From assembly GCF_019977355.1 (NCBI RefSeq), contig NZ_AP024655.1:1054001-1118000 (forward strand): DNA of 64,000 nucleotides, written 5' to 3'. Each line of letters starts with the position of its first letter. The first letter of the stretch is position 1. The stretch comes from Arthrobacter sp. NicSoilB8. Its GTDB lineage: Bacteria; Actinomycetota; Actinomycetes; Actinomycetales; Micrococcaceae. The position numbers and the translations under genes are program-made. Positions 8,008-16,484 of this stretch are shown piece after piece. The notes below the pieces were generated by a model. That model was not told the DNA's origin. It saw only the letters and a program-made list of their open reading frames with translations, and ran no database searches.

Positions 8008-9582
8008 CTAGGCCTCCAGCCGGACGTTAGAGAGCGGGTAGGAGTTGGTGGGTGCCAGCGACAGGCCGCCCACGCGCTCCCGGTGGGCCAGCACGGACTT
8101 GGGCACGAACGCCCACGCGCAGGGCCAGGTGTCCCAGATGGCCTGCTGCGCGACGGCGAGCAGCTGCTGCCGGCGCACGGGGTCCACCTCGGTGGCGGCG
8201 GCCTGGATCTTGGCCTGCACCTGGGGCTTTACATACCCCTGGTAGGTGTCGCGGGACTTTTCCTTCTCCGCGGTGCCGGCGTACATGCCCTGCATCATGG
8301 TGATGGCCAGGCCGGTGGGGCTGCTGAAGCCGTTGCCGAGCAGGTCCCAGTCGCCTTCCTTGCCCTGGCGCCAGGCCAGGATGTTGCCGCCCGGTTCGAA
8401 CTGCTGGAGCTGGGTCTTGACGCCGATGTTGCCGAACATTTCCACCAGGGCCTCCATGACGGAGGTGTCTGACGCGAATTCGCCGGTTTCCCAGATGATC
8501 TTCAGGGTCAGGTCGGTGACGCCGAGCTCCTTCAGCCTGGCCTTGGCCTTCTCGGGGTCGTAGACGTAAGCGCCGGTCTTGGCGAAGCCGGTCAGGCTGG
8601 AGGGGGTGACGCCCTCGGCCTGGCTGACGGAGTTCACCAGCACGTTCTTGACCAGCGCCTCGCCGTCGACGGCCCAGCTGAGGGCCTCGCGGACCCGGAC
8701 GTCGGCCAGCGGGTGCCCCGCCGGCTTGCGGAAGTTGTAGAAGATCTGATTCAGCCGCAGGCTGGATGCCTCTTTGAGTACGACGCCGGGAAGTCCGGCA
8801 AGCTGTTCGCGCGAGTCGGGCGTGATGGAGTCGATGACGTCCACCTCGCCGCTGCGCAGCGCGATGACGCGGCTGGATTCCTCCGGGAGGAACCGGACCT
8901 CGACGGTGTCCACCGCGGGTGGGGTGCCCCAGTAGTTTTCGTTGCGGCGCAGGCTGTAGGTGCCGGCGCCGCGGTTGAACTTGGTCACGACGTACGGGCC
9001 GGTGCCCACCCCGTCCTGCAGTTCTTCAGGCTTGTTCTTGGCCGCGGGGCTGATCAGGATCATGCTCATGAGCGAGTCCAGGATGGGGATGGGCTTCTTG
9101 GATTCCATCCGGAACGTGCGGTCATCGACGGGCACCACGGTGGGGAACTCGGGGAAGAAACCGGCCACGAAGGAGCCCTGGACCTGCTGGTACATCTTCA
9201 GGGCCGTGGCGACGTCCTCGATCTTCAGGGGAGTGCCGTCAGAGTACTTGATACCTTCGCGCAGCCGGACGGTCCATACCGTGGGGGAGGTCATGACGAA
9301 GCTTTCGGCCAGGACCAGGACGGGCTTAGTCTCGGGGCCGATGGCCGTGAGTCCCTGGCGAACGGCGCGCTGGACCGTGACGGCGGCGTCGAACTGGTTA
9401 AGTTTGTTGTCCAGGCTGACCAGGGACCGGTTGAGCGCCAGGGTCAAGGTGCTGGGTCCCGGCAGGCCGGTGGGGCCGGCACATCCTGCGACGGTGCCTG
9501 TGCCCAGGAGAAGTCCGGCCAGTCCGCCAAATTGGAGCAGGCGGCGCCGGGAAATCTCGGGTCCTTGAGGAAGAACGGTCAT
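8008..9582 (-). CDS. ABC transporter substrate-binding lipoprotein, family 5
   Basis: A 524-residue solute-binding protein. Its N terminus combines a twin-arginine motif (SRRRLLQFGG) with a lipobox ending TVAGC, so it is probably exported by Tat and anchored as a lipoprotein. The body shows SBP_bac_5 features, for example VWTVRLREGIKYSDGTPL and VDVIDSITPDSREQL. It is the first gene of the minus operon, with a GAGAGG ribosome site. It is divergent from the kinase-dehydrogenase gene across 216 bp of promoter DNA. Confidence 0.93.
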   Translation of the reverse strand: MTVLPQGPEISRRRLLQFGGLAGLLLGTGTVAGCAGPTGLPGPSTLTLALNRSLVSLDNKLNQFDAAVTVQRAVRQGLTAIGPETKPVLVLAESFVMTSPTVWTVRLREGIKYSDGTPLKIEDVATALKMYQQVQGSFVAGFFPEFPTVVPVDDRTFRMESKKPIPILDSLMSMILISPAAKNKPEELQDGVGTGPYVVTKFNRGAGTYSLRRNENYWGTPPAVDTVEVRFLPEESSRVIALRSGEVDVIDSITPDSREQLAGLPGVVLKEASSLRLNQIFYNFRKPAGHPLADVRVREALSWAVDGEALVKNVLVNSVSQAEGVTPSSLTGFAKTGAYVYDPEKAKARLKELGVTDLTLKIIWETGEFASDTSVMEALVEMFGNIGVKTQLQQFEPGGNILAWRQGKEGDWDLLGNGFSSPTGLAITMMQGMYAGTAEKEKSRDTYQGYVKPQVQAKIQAAATEVDPVRRQQLLAVAQQAIWDTWPCAWAFVPKSVLAHRERVGGLSLAPTNSYPLSNVRLEA

Positions 9583-9659
9583 CGTTGACCTCTCGGTTGA
9601 ACGGGGACGGCTGGCGGCCGGATGGCCTGCGCCGTGTTACATGGATCACCTTGCCACGT

Positions 9660-9697
9660 TTGCGCGATTCGCGCAACAGTTCTAGCGCGATTCGCGC
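9660..9697. promoter_or_regulatory. Tandem palindromic operator pair, GCGCGA-T-TCGCGC, between the divergent operons
   Basis: Two copies of the 13-bp palindrome GCGCGATTCGCGC lie at 9662-9674 and 9685-9697. Their centres are 23 bp apart, about two helical turns. The first extends to the 17-bp palindrome TTGCGCGATTCGCGCAA. They lie in the shared 216-bp promoter region of the transporter operon and the kinase-dehydrogenase gene. The DeoR-family protein at the end of the operon is the obvious candidate binder (inference). Confidence 0.65.
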
Positions 9698-9798
9698 AGC
9701 TGTGTCATGATGAGGACATCGACAGCTCGATTGCGAGTTCGATGACCAGCTTCATTGCTGGTCTCCAGGACCAGTCCGATCCAAGGGAGGAGGGAGAC

Positions 9799-12216
9799 AT
9801 GGCAACAGTGCTCGTACAGGCCGACGACTTTTCCGGCGCCGCCGAAGCAGGGGAGTGCTTTGCCCGGCAGGGGTTCGACACCCGGATCCAGCTCGAACCA
9901 TCTTCCGCGACTTCCGACGTCGTTATCGTTGACACCCATTCAAGGGCTTCCTCCTCGGAGGATGCTGCAGGCGCCGTGGCCCGGGTCTTTGAAGGCCAGG
10001 AAGCGGCCCAGACGCCTGTGCTGTTCAAGAAGATCGACTCGCTGTGGCGGGGCAACGTGCGCGCCGAAGTGGCGTCCCTGACGGACCTCGGCTACCACGT
10101 GCTGATTGCTGGTGCGCTCCCGCAGTTGCGGCGGACCGTGGTGGACGGGCGTCCCTACGCGGACGGTGTGCCGCTGGTCGAAACCGGACTCTGGAAGGCT
10201 GAGGCAACTGCTCCGCCTTCCCGGATCGCGGAGGTTCTCCCGCAGGGTTCCGTTCAGGATCTGGATCTCGCCGCGGTCCGCTCCCCGAACCTCTCAGACA
10301 CGCTCCGTGAGTTGTTCTCCGTTGATAAAGCCGTGACCGTGGTGGCCGATGGGGAAACCGAGGCGGACCTGGAGACCGTGGTCGCAGCCCTGGCGCAGTT
10401 GGAGTATGCCGCCGGCGGCCGAAGGATCGTCCTGGTGGGTACGGGCGGCATCGCTGCAGTGCTCGCGGAAACGCTGTGGTCTGCAGGGAACTCGGTGGTG
10501 GCCACGGGAGCCCCGGTCCTTGCGCAGAACGCGCAGATTGTCGAAGGAGACTCCGGCACCTCAGACTCAACTGAAAACCGTCACGCCCGGCCAGTGCTCG
10601 CCGTCGTCGGCTCCGCGTCCGAGGCCGCACGCAGGCAACTGCGGGAGCTTCAGGCCGGGGGATTTACGCTTATCGGGCTGAGCCCGGAGGAACTGCGTGA
10701 GTCCGAATCCGCCCGCATTCTCAGCGTTGTCCGCGAAACCTTGGCCGCCGGCGAGCCGGTGGCCCTGACCGTCGTCGCCGAGACGGTGGATCCCCGCGAG
10801 GCCGGCGCGATCGTCAGGAACCTGGGGCGCTTCGTTTCCAACATTCTGGACCCCCACGGCGCGGCGCCCGACGGACCTGCCGCCGTCGTCGTCCTGCCCG
10901 ATCTCATCCTGACCGGCGGCGAGACCGCCCGCGAGGTGCTGGAGCGCCTCGGCATCCGGGCGCTGGAGCCGCTCGGCGCCGAACAGCACGGCGCGGTGGT
11001 CAGCCTCGCCGACGACGGCAGGCTGGTGGGCACCAAGCCCGGCAGCTTCGGCGATGACCATGCCCTGCTGCAGCTCTACCGCTCAATCCAAAGCCGCCGG
11101 GCCACTAAACCGGCGGGCACTGCACGCCAAGAACCACTCGACCCTTCCGCAAAATCTGGAGAAACCATGAATTCAGTCTTGAAAGCCGCCGAGTTGAATG
11201 CCACCGAACAGGACACCCGCCCCGTCATCGCCGTCACCATGGGCGACGGCGCCGGCGTCGGCCCCGAAGTGACGGTGGGCGCGCTGCTGGCCGAGAACGC
11301 CTATCGGGACTGCCGTCCCGTGGTCATCGGGGACGTGTATCGGCTGGAGCTTGGTGCGAAGGCGCTGGGTGTCCAGGCGGACATCGTGGAGATCCAGGAC
11401 GTGGCCGAGGCCGTGTTTGAACCGGGCCGCATCAATGTGATTGATCCGAAGCTGCTCTCGCACGCTTTGCCTTGGGGTGTGGAATCCGCCGAGGCCGGCA
11501 ACGCCGCGTACCACTACATCCGGATCGCCTGCGAGCTCGGGATGAAGGGGGAGGTACAGGGGATCTGCACGGCGCCGCTGAATAAGGCCGCGCTGCACAA
11601 GGCCGGGCACGTCTACCCGGGCCACACGGAGCTGCTGGCGCACTTCATGGGGATTGACGAAGTGTCCATGATGCTCTCCACCCCCAAGGTCAAGGTCATC
11701 CACGTCACCACGCACATCGGCCTGATCGATGCGATCAACAAGATCGAGCCCGGACTCGTGGAACGCACCGTCCGGCGCGGCTACAGCGCCATGCAGCGCG
11801 CCGGCATCGCCAACCCCAAGATCGGCGTCTGCGCCATCAACCCGCACGCGGGGGAGAACGGCCTGTTCGGCTACGGCGAGGAAGCGGAGAAGATCACCCC
11901 GGCCATCGAGAAGCTGCAGGCCGACGGCATCGACGCCCGCGGCCCGCTCCCGGCGGACACCGCGTTCTTCCTGGCCGGCCGCGGCGACTTCGACCTCATC
12001 GTCGCGATGTACCACGACCAGGGCCACGGCCCCGTGAAGGTCCTCGGCATCGAGGCCGGCGTCAACATCACCGTGGGTCTGCCCGTGATCCGCACCTCTG
12101 TGGATCACGGCACGGCCTTCGACATCGCCGGCAAGGGCATCGTGGACGTGCGCAGCATGATCGAGGCCCTGCGCCAGGCCGCGGAGATGTCGCCGAGCCC
12201 GGTGCTGCAGGCTTAG
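9799..12216 (+). CDS. Fused four-carbon acid-sugar kinase (DUF1537) and PdxA2-type 4-phosphate dehydrogenase
   Basis: One uninterrupted 805-residue reading frame. The start ATG at 9799 has an AGGGAGGAGGGAG ribosome site. Residues 1 to about 440 are the DUF1537 kinase: ADDFSGA (8-14), KKIDSLWRGN (77-86), GGETA and GTKPGSFGD. The remainder is PdxA-like: TMGDGAGVGPE, GHTELLAHF, YHDQGHGP and the metal-site segment DHGTAFDIAG. The pair is known to phosphorylate D-threonate or D-erythronate and oxidise and decarboxylate the product to dihydroxyacetone phosphate. The two are normally separate adjacent genes. An internal ATG at 11167 preceded by CTGGAG may also give free PdxA2. Confidence 0.88.
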   Translation: MATVLVQADDFSGAAEAGECFARQGFDTRIQLEPSSATSDVVIVDTHSRASSSEDAAGAVARVFEGQEAAQTPVLFKKIDSLWRGNVRAEVASLTDLGYHVLIAGALPQLRRTVVDGRPYADGVPLVETGLWKAEATAPPSRIAEVLPQGSVQDLDLAAVRSPNLSDTLRELFSVDKAVTVVADGETEADLETVVAALAQLEYAAGGRRIVLVGTGGIAAVLAETLWSAGNSVVATGAPVLAQNAQIVEGDSGTSDSTENRHARPVLAVVGSASEAARRQLRELQAGGFTLIGLSPEELRESESARILSVVRETLAAGEPVALTVVAETVDPREAGAIVRNLGRFVSNILDPHGAAPDGPAAVVVLPDLILTGGETAREVLERLGIRALEPLGAEQHGAVVSLADDGRLVGTKPGSFGDDHALLQLYRSIQSRRATKPAGTARQEPLDPSAKSGETMNSVLKAAELNATEQDTRPVIAVTMGDGAGVGPEVTVGALLAENAYRDCRPVVIGDVYRLELGAKALGVQADIVEIQDVAEAVFEPGRINVIDPKLLSHALPWGVESAEAGNAAYHYIRIACELGMKGEVQGICTAPLNKAALHKAGHVYPGHTELLAHFMGIDEVSMMLSTPKVKVIHVTTHIGLIDAINKIEPGLVERTVRRGYSAMQRAGIANPKIGVCAINPHAGENGLFGYGEEAEKITPAIEKLQADGIDARGPLPADTAFFLAGRGDFDLIVAMYHDQGHGPVKVLGIEAGVNITVGLPVIRTSVDHGTAFDIAGKGIVDVRSMIEALRQAAEMSPSPVLQA

Positions 12217-12306
12217 ATCCTCAAGGTCGAAAAGGGCCGTCCAGATTCCTGTGCTTTGGGACGCAGGGGCGGTTCTATTCGCATCACCGCTGCCGGAACC
12301 GGAGCG

Positions 12307-13551
12307 TCAGCGCCCGGCAATGTGCGTTGCGACGTACTCGGCGTCGCGCCCCACGCCGGCCACGATCGCCGAGCTGTGCCCGGTCAGCCACGGCAGTCCG
12401 ACGGCATAGAGGCCCGGGTGTTCGGTGACGCCCCGGCTGTGGCGGGGGTAGTTCCATTCATCCAGTACCGCGATGTCGAGGATGCCGAAGTCGAGCCGGT
12501 AGCCGGTAGCCCACAGGACGGACGTCACGCCCTCCGCTGCCAGGTTCAGCCGCGCTGGCTCCGAGGGAAGCCATGCGTCGGCCGGCCGGGGTTCAGCCTC
12601 CGGCGCCTCGATCCCGGCTGCGGCGATGTACGCATCGAGCATCGGCCGGAGCCGCTGGCTGAAGCCGGCCTCAACGGTGGCGAGACGTTCGGGGAGGTCA
12701 TCGCTGAAGACGAGGTCGCCGTCGTCGGCTCCCTCCAGGTGGCCGTGCAGCCGGACGCCGCGGCGGCCGAGGTCCCGCAGGTGGATGTCATGGCCGCCGT
12801 CGGCGCCGGACAGCAGCGGGTTGCAGGCGAACCGGGCGGCGGGGGAGGGCAGCTGTGCCACGGTAAGGCCGTTCAGCCCGTACTCCGGGCCGTGCAGGCC
12901 GAGCTGCATGATCCAGTAGAAGGTGTCCTTGCCGCGGTACCGGCGCGGGGCCTCCGGGCAGGCGGACACGGCCAGATGGACGTCGCGGCCGGCCGCCAGC
13001 AGCTCCTCGGCGATCTGGCCGCCCGACTGGCCGGTCCCCACAATCAGTACGGCGCCGTCCGGCAGCTGGCCCGGGTTGCGGTACTCGTTGGTGTGAAGTT
13101 GCAGGATGTGCCCGGGCAGTTGGGAGGAGAGCGCCGGGATTTTCGCTTTCTGGAAGCCGCCGGTAGCGAGCACCACGTTGCGGGCGCGCCAGCCGCCCTG
13201 GGTTGTTTCGACGTCGAAGCCGCCGCCGTCCGCGGGGGCGATGCGCGTGACGTCCGTGCCGGTGCGGACCGGCGCACCGATGGCCTCCGCGTAGTGCCGG
13301 AAATAGTCCACCACGGCATCCCGCGGCATGAAGGCCTCCGGGTCCGCGCCCGAGTAGGGCATGCCCGGCAGGGACAGCGAGAAGTTCGGGGTGTTCAGGT
13401 AGAACCCATCCCACCGGTCCTGCCAGCCACCGCCCAGGGCGGCGCGCCGTTCCAGCACGTGATGCCCGACGCCGGCCCGGCCGAGCCAGTAGCTCATGGC
13501 CAGGCCCGCCTGGCCTCCGCCCACCACGAGCGTGTCCACTTCAGCGTCCAT
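12307..13551 (-). CDS. Flavin-containing monooxygenase / NAD(P)-binding FAD oxidoreductase
   Basis: A 414-residue protein from ATG 13551; a longer frame upstream merely reads through a 15-bp tandem repeat. The FAD dinucleotide fold VVGGGQAGLA is at residues 9-18, the second NADPH fold VGTGQSGG at 171-178, and the late ATGYRLDFG motif is present. The layout matches the single-component flavoprotein monooxygenases related to CzcO and Baeyer-Villiger enzymes. It is convergent with the kinase-dehydrogenase gene and apparently monocistronic. The substrate is unknown. Confidence 0.85.
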   Translation of the reverse strand: MDAEVDTLVVGGGQAGLAMSYWLGRAGVGHHVLERRAALGGGWQDRWDGFYLNTPNFSLSLPGMPYSGADPEAFMPRDAVVDYFRHYAEAIGAPVRTGTDVTRIAPADGGGFDVETTQGGWRARNVVLATGGFQKAKIPALSSQLPGHILQLHTNEYRNPGQLPDGAVLIVGTGQSGGQIAEELLAAGRDVHLAVSACPEAPRRYRGKDTFYWIMQLGLHGPEYGLNGLTVAQLPSPAARFACNPLLSGADGGHDIHLRDLGRRGVRLHGHLEGADDGDLVFSDDLPERLATVEAGFSQRLRPMLDAYIAAAGIEAPEAEPRPADAWLPSEPARLNLAAEGVTSVLWATGYRLDFGILDIAVLDEWNYPRHSRGVTEHPGLYAVGLPWLTGHSSAIVAGVGRDAEYVATHIAGR

Positions 13552-13567
13552 TTCCGCCCACCGCCTC

Positions 13568-13627
13568 GATCTGTGCACTGTCGATCCGTGCACTGTCGAT
13601 CTGTGTACTGTCGATCTGTGCTCCGTG
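13568..13627. repeat. 15-bp tandem repeat, four units, upstream of the monooxygenase
   Basis: Units of GATCTGTGCACTGTC occur head to tail at 13568-13582, 13583-13597 (one change), 13598-13612 (one change) and 13613-13627 (degenerate). They lie 17 bp upstream of the monooxygenase start codon, in its 5' leader. Such a repeat could vary in copy number and alter spacing of promoter elements. Confidence 0.8.
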
Positions 13628-13741
13628 CGCGAGGAACACGACCCCGGGACGAGCCCGAGCAGGTCCCATGCGAGGAGCATACGCCCGGCCCGGCCCGTTT
13701 TACATGGGATTTATGAGGCCCCTCCCGCCGGCAATCAAAAG

Positions 13742-13804
13742 CAACGCGGGGTCACCTACGGCCCATCCGGAGGGGATTTATGGGCGCGAAGTGACCCCGC
13801 GTTG
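13742..13804. terminator. Long nested hairpin (REP-like element or terminator) after the GDPD gene
   Basis: CAACGCGGGGTCAC (13742-13755) is the perfect complement of 13791-13804. Inside this 14-bp stem a symmetric 5/5-nt bulge is followed by a second stem, GCCCAT (13761-13766) with ATGGGC (13780-13785). It lies 6 bp downstream of the GDPD stop codon. The two-tier structure looks like a repetitive palindromic element as much as a simple terminator. Confidence 0.6.
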
Positions 13805-13810
13805 GATTTG

Positions 13811-14893
13811 CTAGCTGTTGGCCGGGTAGGCCTTGGGGAGCTTTAGGCTGCGCTCTTCCATGACGGTGCGCAGGCGGGTGGGGTAGTCGGTGATGATGCC
13901 GTCCACGCCAAGGTCCATGAGCCGGTTCATGTCCGCGGTGGTGTTGACCGTCCAGGGGATGACCGGCAGGCCGAGCTGGTGCGCGTCGGCGATCATCCCG
14001 GGGGTGACGGACCGGAACGCGGGGGAGACGGCGTCGTAGCCCTGGGCCGCCGCTGCCTTGGCGAGGGATCCGTCGTAAGTGTCGATGTCGATGCCGCCGA
14101 GGTTGGGGCTGGCGCCGGGCTGGCCGACCTCGAGCCAGGCGTCGCCGCTGGACAGGGCAACGAGGGGCAGCTCCGGGGCGAGCTTTTTGGTCAGGTTCAG
14201 CGAGGACCAGTCGAACGACTGCACCGTGGTGCGGTCCGCCATGCCGGAGGCCTGGATCTCGGAGACGACGGCCTTGGTCAGGGCCACCATGCCCTCGCCG
14301 CCGGACTTCCCGTCCTCCACCTTGGTCTCGATGTTGAAGCGGACCTTCTTGGCGTCGGCGTCGTGGACCAGCTGGAAAACGTCCTTGAGTTCGGCGATCC
14401 GGTTGCCCCCGATCACGGCCTGCTCGGGGTACCCCTTGAGCTGGGTGAACCCGCAGTCGAGCGTCTTGATCTGGGCGAGCGACAGGTCGGCAACCCGGTC
14501 GCCGACATAGGGGAAGGCGGCGTCGCCCGGCGCGGCCGGCGCCGTGTCCACGCACTTGTCCGCCTGGATGGTGTCGTCATGCCAGACGATGATCTTGCCG
14601 TCGGCAGTCAGGTGCGTGTCGAGTTCCAGGGTGGTGACGCCCAGCTTCAACGAGTTGCCGAACGCGGCCAGGGACTCCTCGGTCCACTGGCCCCGGCCTC
14701 CGCGGTGTGCCTGCAGGTCGAAGGACCCGTTGCTCTCGTTGGTCTTGATGCTGGCCGGCGCCTCTGCGGCACCTGCTCCGGCAGTGTTCGACGACGGCGC
14801 GGAGCCGGCTTCGGCGTCGGACGCGGCGACGGCGGGGCCCGCCAGGGCGGCGATGAGCGCGGCGGTGGCCGCGGCAGTCAGGACTGTGCGCAT
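13811..14893 (-). CDS. Secreted glycerophosphodiester phosphodiesterase
   Basis: A 360-residue protein from ATG 14893, chosen because AGGAGG lies just upstream and a signal peptide follows at once (hydrophobic LTAAATAALIAALAGPAVAA). A low-complexity Ala/Ser linker precedes the GDPD domain. Its hallmark motifs are present: AHRGGRGQWTEES, TLELDTHLTADGKIIVWHDD and the late VIPWTVNTTADMNRLMDLGV. It should release glycerol 3-phosphate from phosphodiesters outside the membrane. A degenerate copy of its 5' end lies at 17.25-17.36 kb. Confidence 0.9.
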   Translation of the reverse strand: MRTVLTAAATAALIAALAGPAVAASDAEAGSAPSSNTAGAGAAEAPASIKTNESNGSFDLQAHRGGRGQWTEESLAAFGNSLKLGVTTLELDTHLTADGKIIVWHDDTIQADKCVDTAPAAPGDAAFPYVGDRVADLSLAQIKTLDCGFTQLKGYPEQAVIGGNRIAELKDVFQLVHDADAKKVRFNIETKVEDGKSGGEGMVALTKAVVSEIQASGMADRTTVQSFDWSSLNLTKKLAPELPLVALSSGDAWLEVGQPGASPNLGGIDIDTYDGSLAKAAAAQGYDAVSPAFRSVTPGMIADAHQLGLPVIPWTVNTTADMNRLMDLGVDGIITDYPTRLRTVMEERSLKLPKAYPANS

Positions 14894-15174
14894 GGTGATG
14901 GTTCCTCCTGGGTGACGGTTGCCGGCGCTGCGCCGACGACCCGACAACCCTAGGGAAGCCAGATGGACTGCCGTGTGCGGGGAACTGGACCTGCGGTGAA
15001 CAATTCAGCGCGGACGAGCGGCCGACCCCGGCTACAAAATCCTCCTGCGAAGCCACCTGCTCCCCGCAGGTTCACGTCGGCGAATTCTGCTCCAGGAGGT
15101 CGCCGGATTGACTGAAATCTGCCATGACGGCAACGTTCCCAAGGCGTCATCGGTCGCGCAGCACCCGCACGGCG

Positions 15175-15627
15175 TCACGTGCGGCTGTTCAATACCGTCT
15201 GCAATTTCTCGAACGACTCGGTCCATCCGTTGCGGTGCAGGGCCAGCCGTTCCTCCGTCAGGAACGGTCCCTGCGAGAGCACCAGGCGCGTGGCTTCGCC
15301 GGTACTTCCGAGCGCGAGGTCGACGACGGTTTCCCGGTCGTCCGGCGTCGGTTCCTCCCAGCGGAACGTGTACACCAGGCGCCAGGGAGGATCGATTTCC
15401 AGGAACTCGCCGGAGAGGTGGAACGGTTCGCCGTCCGGCGGCGCCATGCGGAATCCGTAGCGGCCGCCTTCCGTGAGGTTCAGTTCGGCGGCAGGGATGG
15501 TGAAGCCGTGCGGACCCCACCACTTCACCAGTTCGGTCGACTCCGTCAGCATCCTGAAGACTTCTTCCGGGGGAGCGTCGAGCGTGTATTCGAGGTTCAG
15601 GACCAGTCCGCCAGTTTCCCCATTCAT
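15175..15627 (-). CDS. SRPBCC/AHSA1-type START-like domain protein
   Basis: A 150-residue single-domain protein. LEYTLDAPPEEVFRMLTES, ELVKWWGPHGF, GRYGFRMAPPDGE and the terminal segment GWTESFEKLQTVL are the signature of the AHSA1-like SRPBCC family, which binds hydrophobic ligands in a helix-grip cavity. A GAAGGA site precedes ATG 15627. The neighbours give no functional hint. Confidence 0.85.
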   Translation of the reverse strand: MNGETGGLVLNLEYTLDAPPEEVFRMLTESTELVKWWGPHGFTIPAAELNLTEGGRYGFRMAPPDGEPFHLSGEFLEIDPPWRLVYTFRWEEPTPDDRETVVDLALGSTGEATRLVLSQGPFLTEERLALHRNGWTESFEKLQTVLNSRT

Positions 15628-15932
15628 CCTTCAACTGTGTCACCCTGCGGACGCTGACGGAAGCGGGTTGCCGGCACGGCGGCGCTGCGCTCAAGATGTC
15701 AGGCGGATACCAGGCAGCCCTGTTTCCACAGGTCCACATCGGTCCATAATGGCCGCATAAGCTTCGGGGACCCCTCGCGCGGGTGATAAGTGGCACGGCG
15801 TTGAAGGGTCCCAGGTGGCTGCCCCGGCTCGGCGCAAGGGGCGGTCACGGTCTGCGGAGAAAGCTTCCGGGGACCGAAACCGGGGGGAGTAACGCCATCG
15901 CTGCGATCAACAACGCACTGAAGGGAATCATC
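15628..15932 (+). other. Gene-free 305-bp leader upstream of the VOC gene with a repeated motif
   Basis: No convincing coding frame. AAGCTTCGGGGACC (15759-15772) recurs as AAGCTTCCGGGGACC (15861-15875), and several GC-rich short inverted repeats lie between. TTTCCA and CATAAT about 16 bp apart near 15724-15750 could be a promoter. It may be a structured 5' UTR, but it matches no riboswitch consensus that I can recall. Confidence 0.3.
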
Positions 15933-16313
15933 ATGCTCAAGGATTCAAACATCATGGCTGTCCTCCCCGCGAAGGACATCAACAGGGCGAAGGAGTTCTA
16001 CCGGGACAAGCTGGGAATCGAACCCTCCGAATCCATGGAGGAAGGCAGTGCGATGTACACCTGCGGCCAAGGAACCCGCTTCCTCGTTTACCAGACAGAG
16101 AATGCCGGGACAGCCAAGAACACCCAGATGGGCTGGGAAACGGACAATCTCGAAGGCGAGATGGAGGAACTGCGCGGCCGCGGCGTCGTCTTTGAAGAGT
16201 ACGATTTCCCCGGTCTGAAGACGGAGAACGGCATTGCCACCGCATCCTGGGGGAAGGCAGCCTGGTTCCTGGACAGCGAGGGCAACATCATCAACATCTC
16301 CCAGCGCTCGTAG
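15933..16313 (+). CDS. VOC (glyoxalase/bleomycin-resistance fold) family protein
   Basis: A 126-residue protein from ATG 15933, with AAGGGA upstream. The segments IMAVLPAKDINRAKEFYRDK, KLGIEP, RFLVYQTENAG and AAWFLDSEGNIINISQ are typical of single-domain VOC proteins; the last resembles the metal-ligand and cofactor strand D-P-E-G-N. It could be an antibiotic-resistance or lyase-like protein; no substrate can be assigned. A strong terminator follows. Confidence 0.87.
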   Translation: MLKDSNIMAVLPAKDINRAKEFYRDKLGIEPSESMEEGSAMYTCGQGTRFLVYQTENAGTAKNTQMGWETDNLEGEMEELRGRGVVFEEYDFPGLKTENGIATASWGKAAWFLDSEGNIINISQRS

Positions 16314-16370
16314 GCCGGGCACCGGTCAACGACGCAAAGCATCGCTGCCGCCGGCTAACACGGCGGAGAG

Positions 16371-16403
16371 AACCGGCTCCCGCCACCCAGGCGGGAGCCG
16401 GTT
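16371..16403. terminator. Strong hairpin terminator after the VOC gene
   Basis: AACCGGCTCCCGCC (16371-16384) pairs perfectly with 16390-16403 across a 5-nt loop, giving a 14-bp stem 57 bp after the VOC stop. A short T run follows the stem. Confidence 0.75.
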
Positions 16404-16484
16404 TCAGTGCGGCTACGCGAGATCATAACGCGGGCCCCCGGAAATCACCCTTGAGCGCGGTCAGAACGGCAGCCTACGCAGTAA

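Noticed and set aside
9622..9798. Longer 864-residue start of the kinase-dehydrogenase protein at 9622
   Set aside because: The extension would be encoded by the operator palindromes and has no kinase similarity; the strong ribosome site is before ATG 9799.
13568..13680. N-terminal extension of the flavin monooxygenase reading through the tandem repeat (HRSTV repeats)
   Set aside because: It adds only repeat-derived residues; the FAD motif begins right after ATG 13551.
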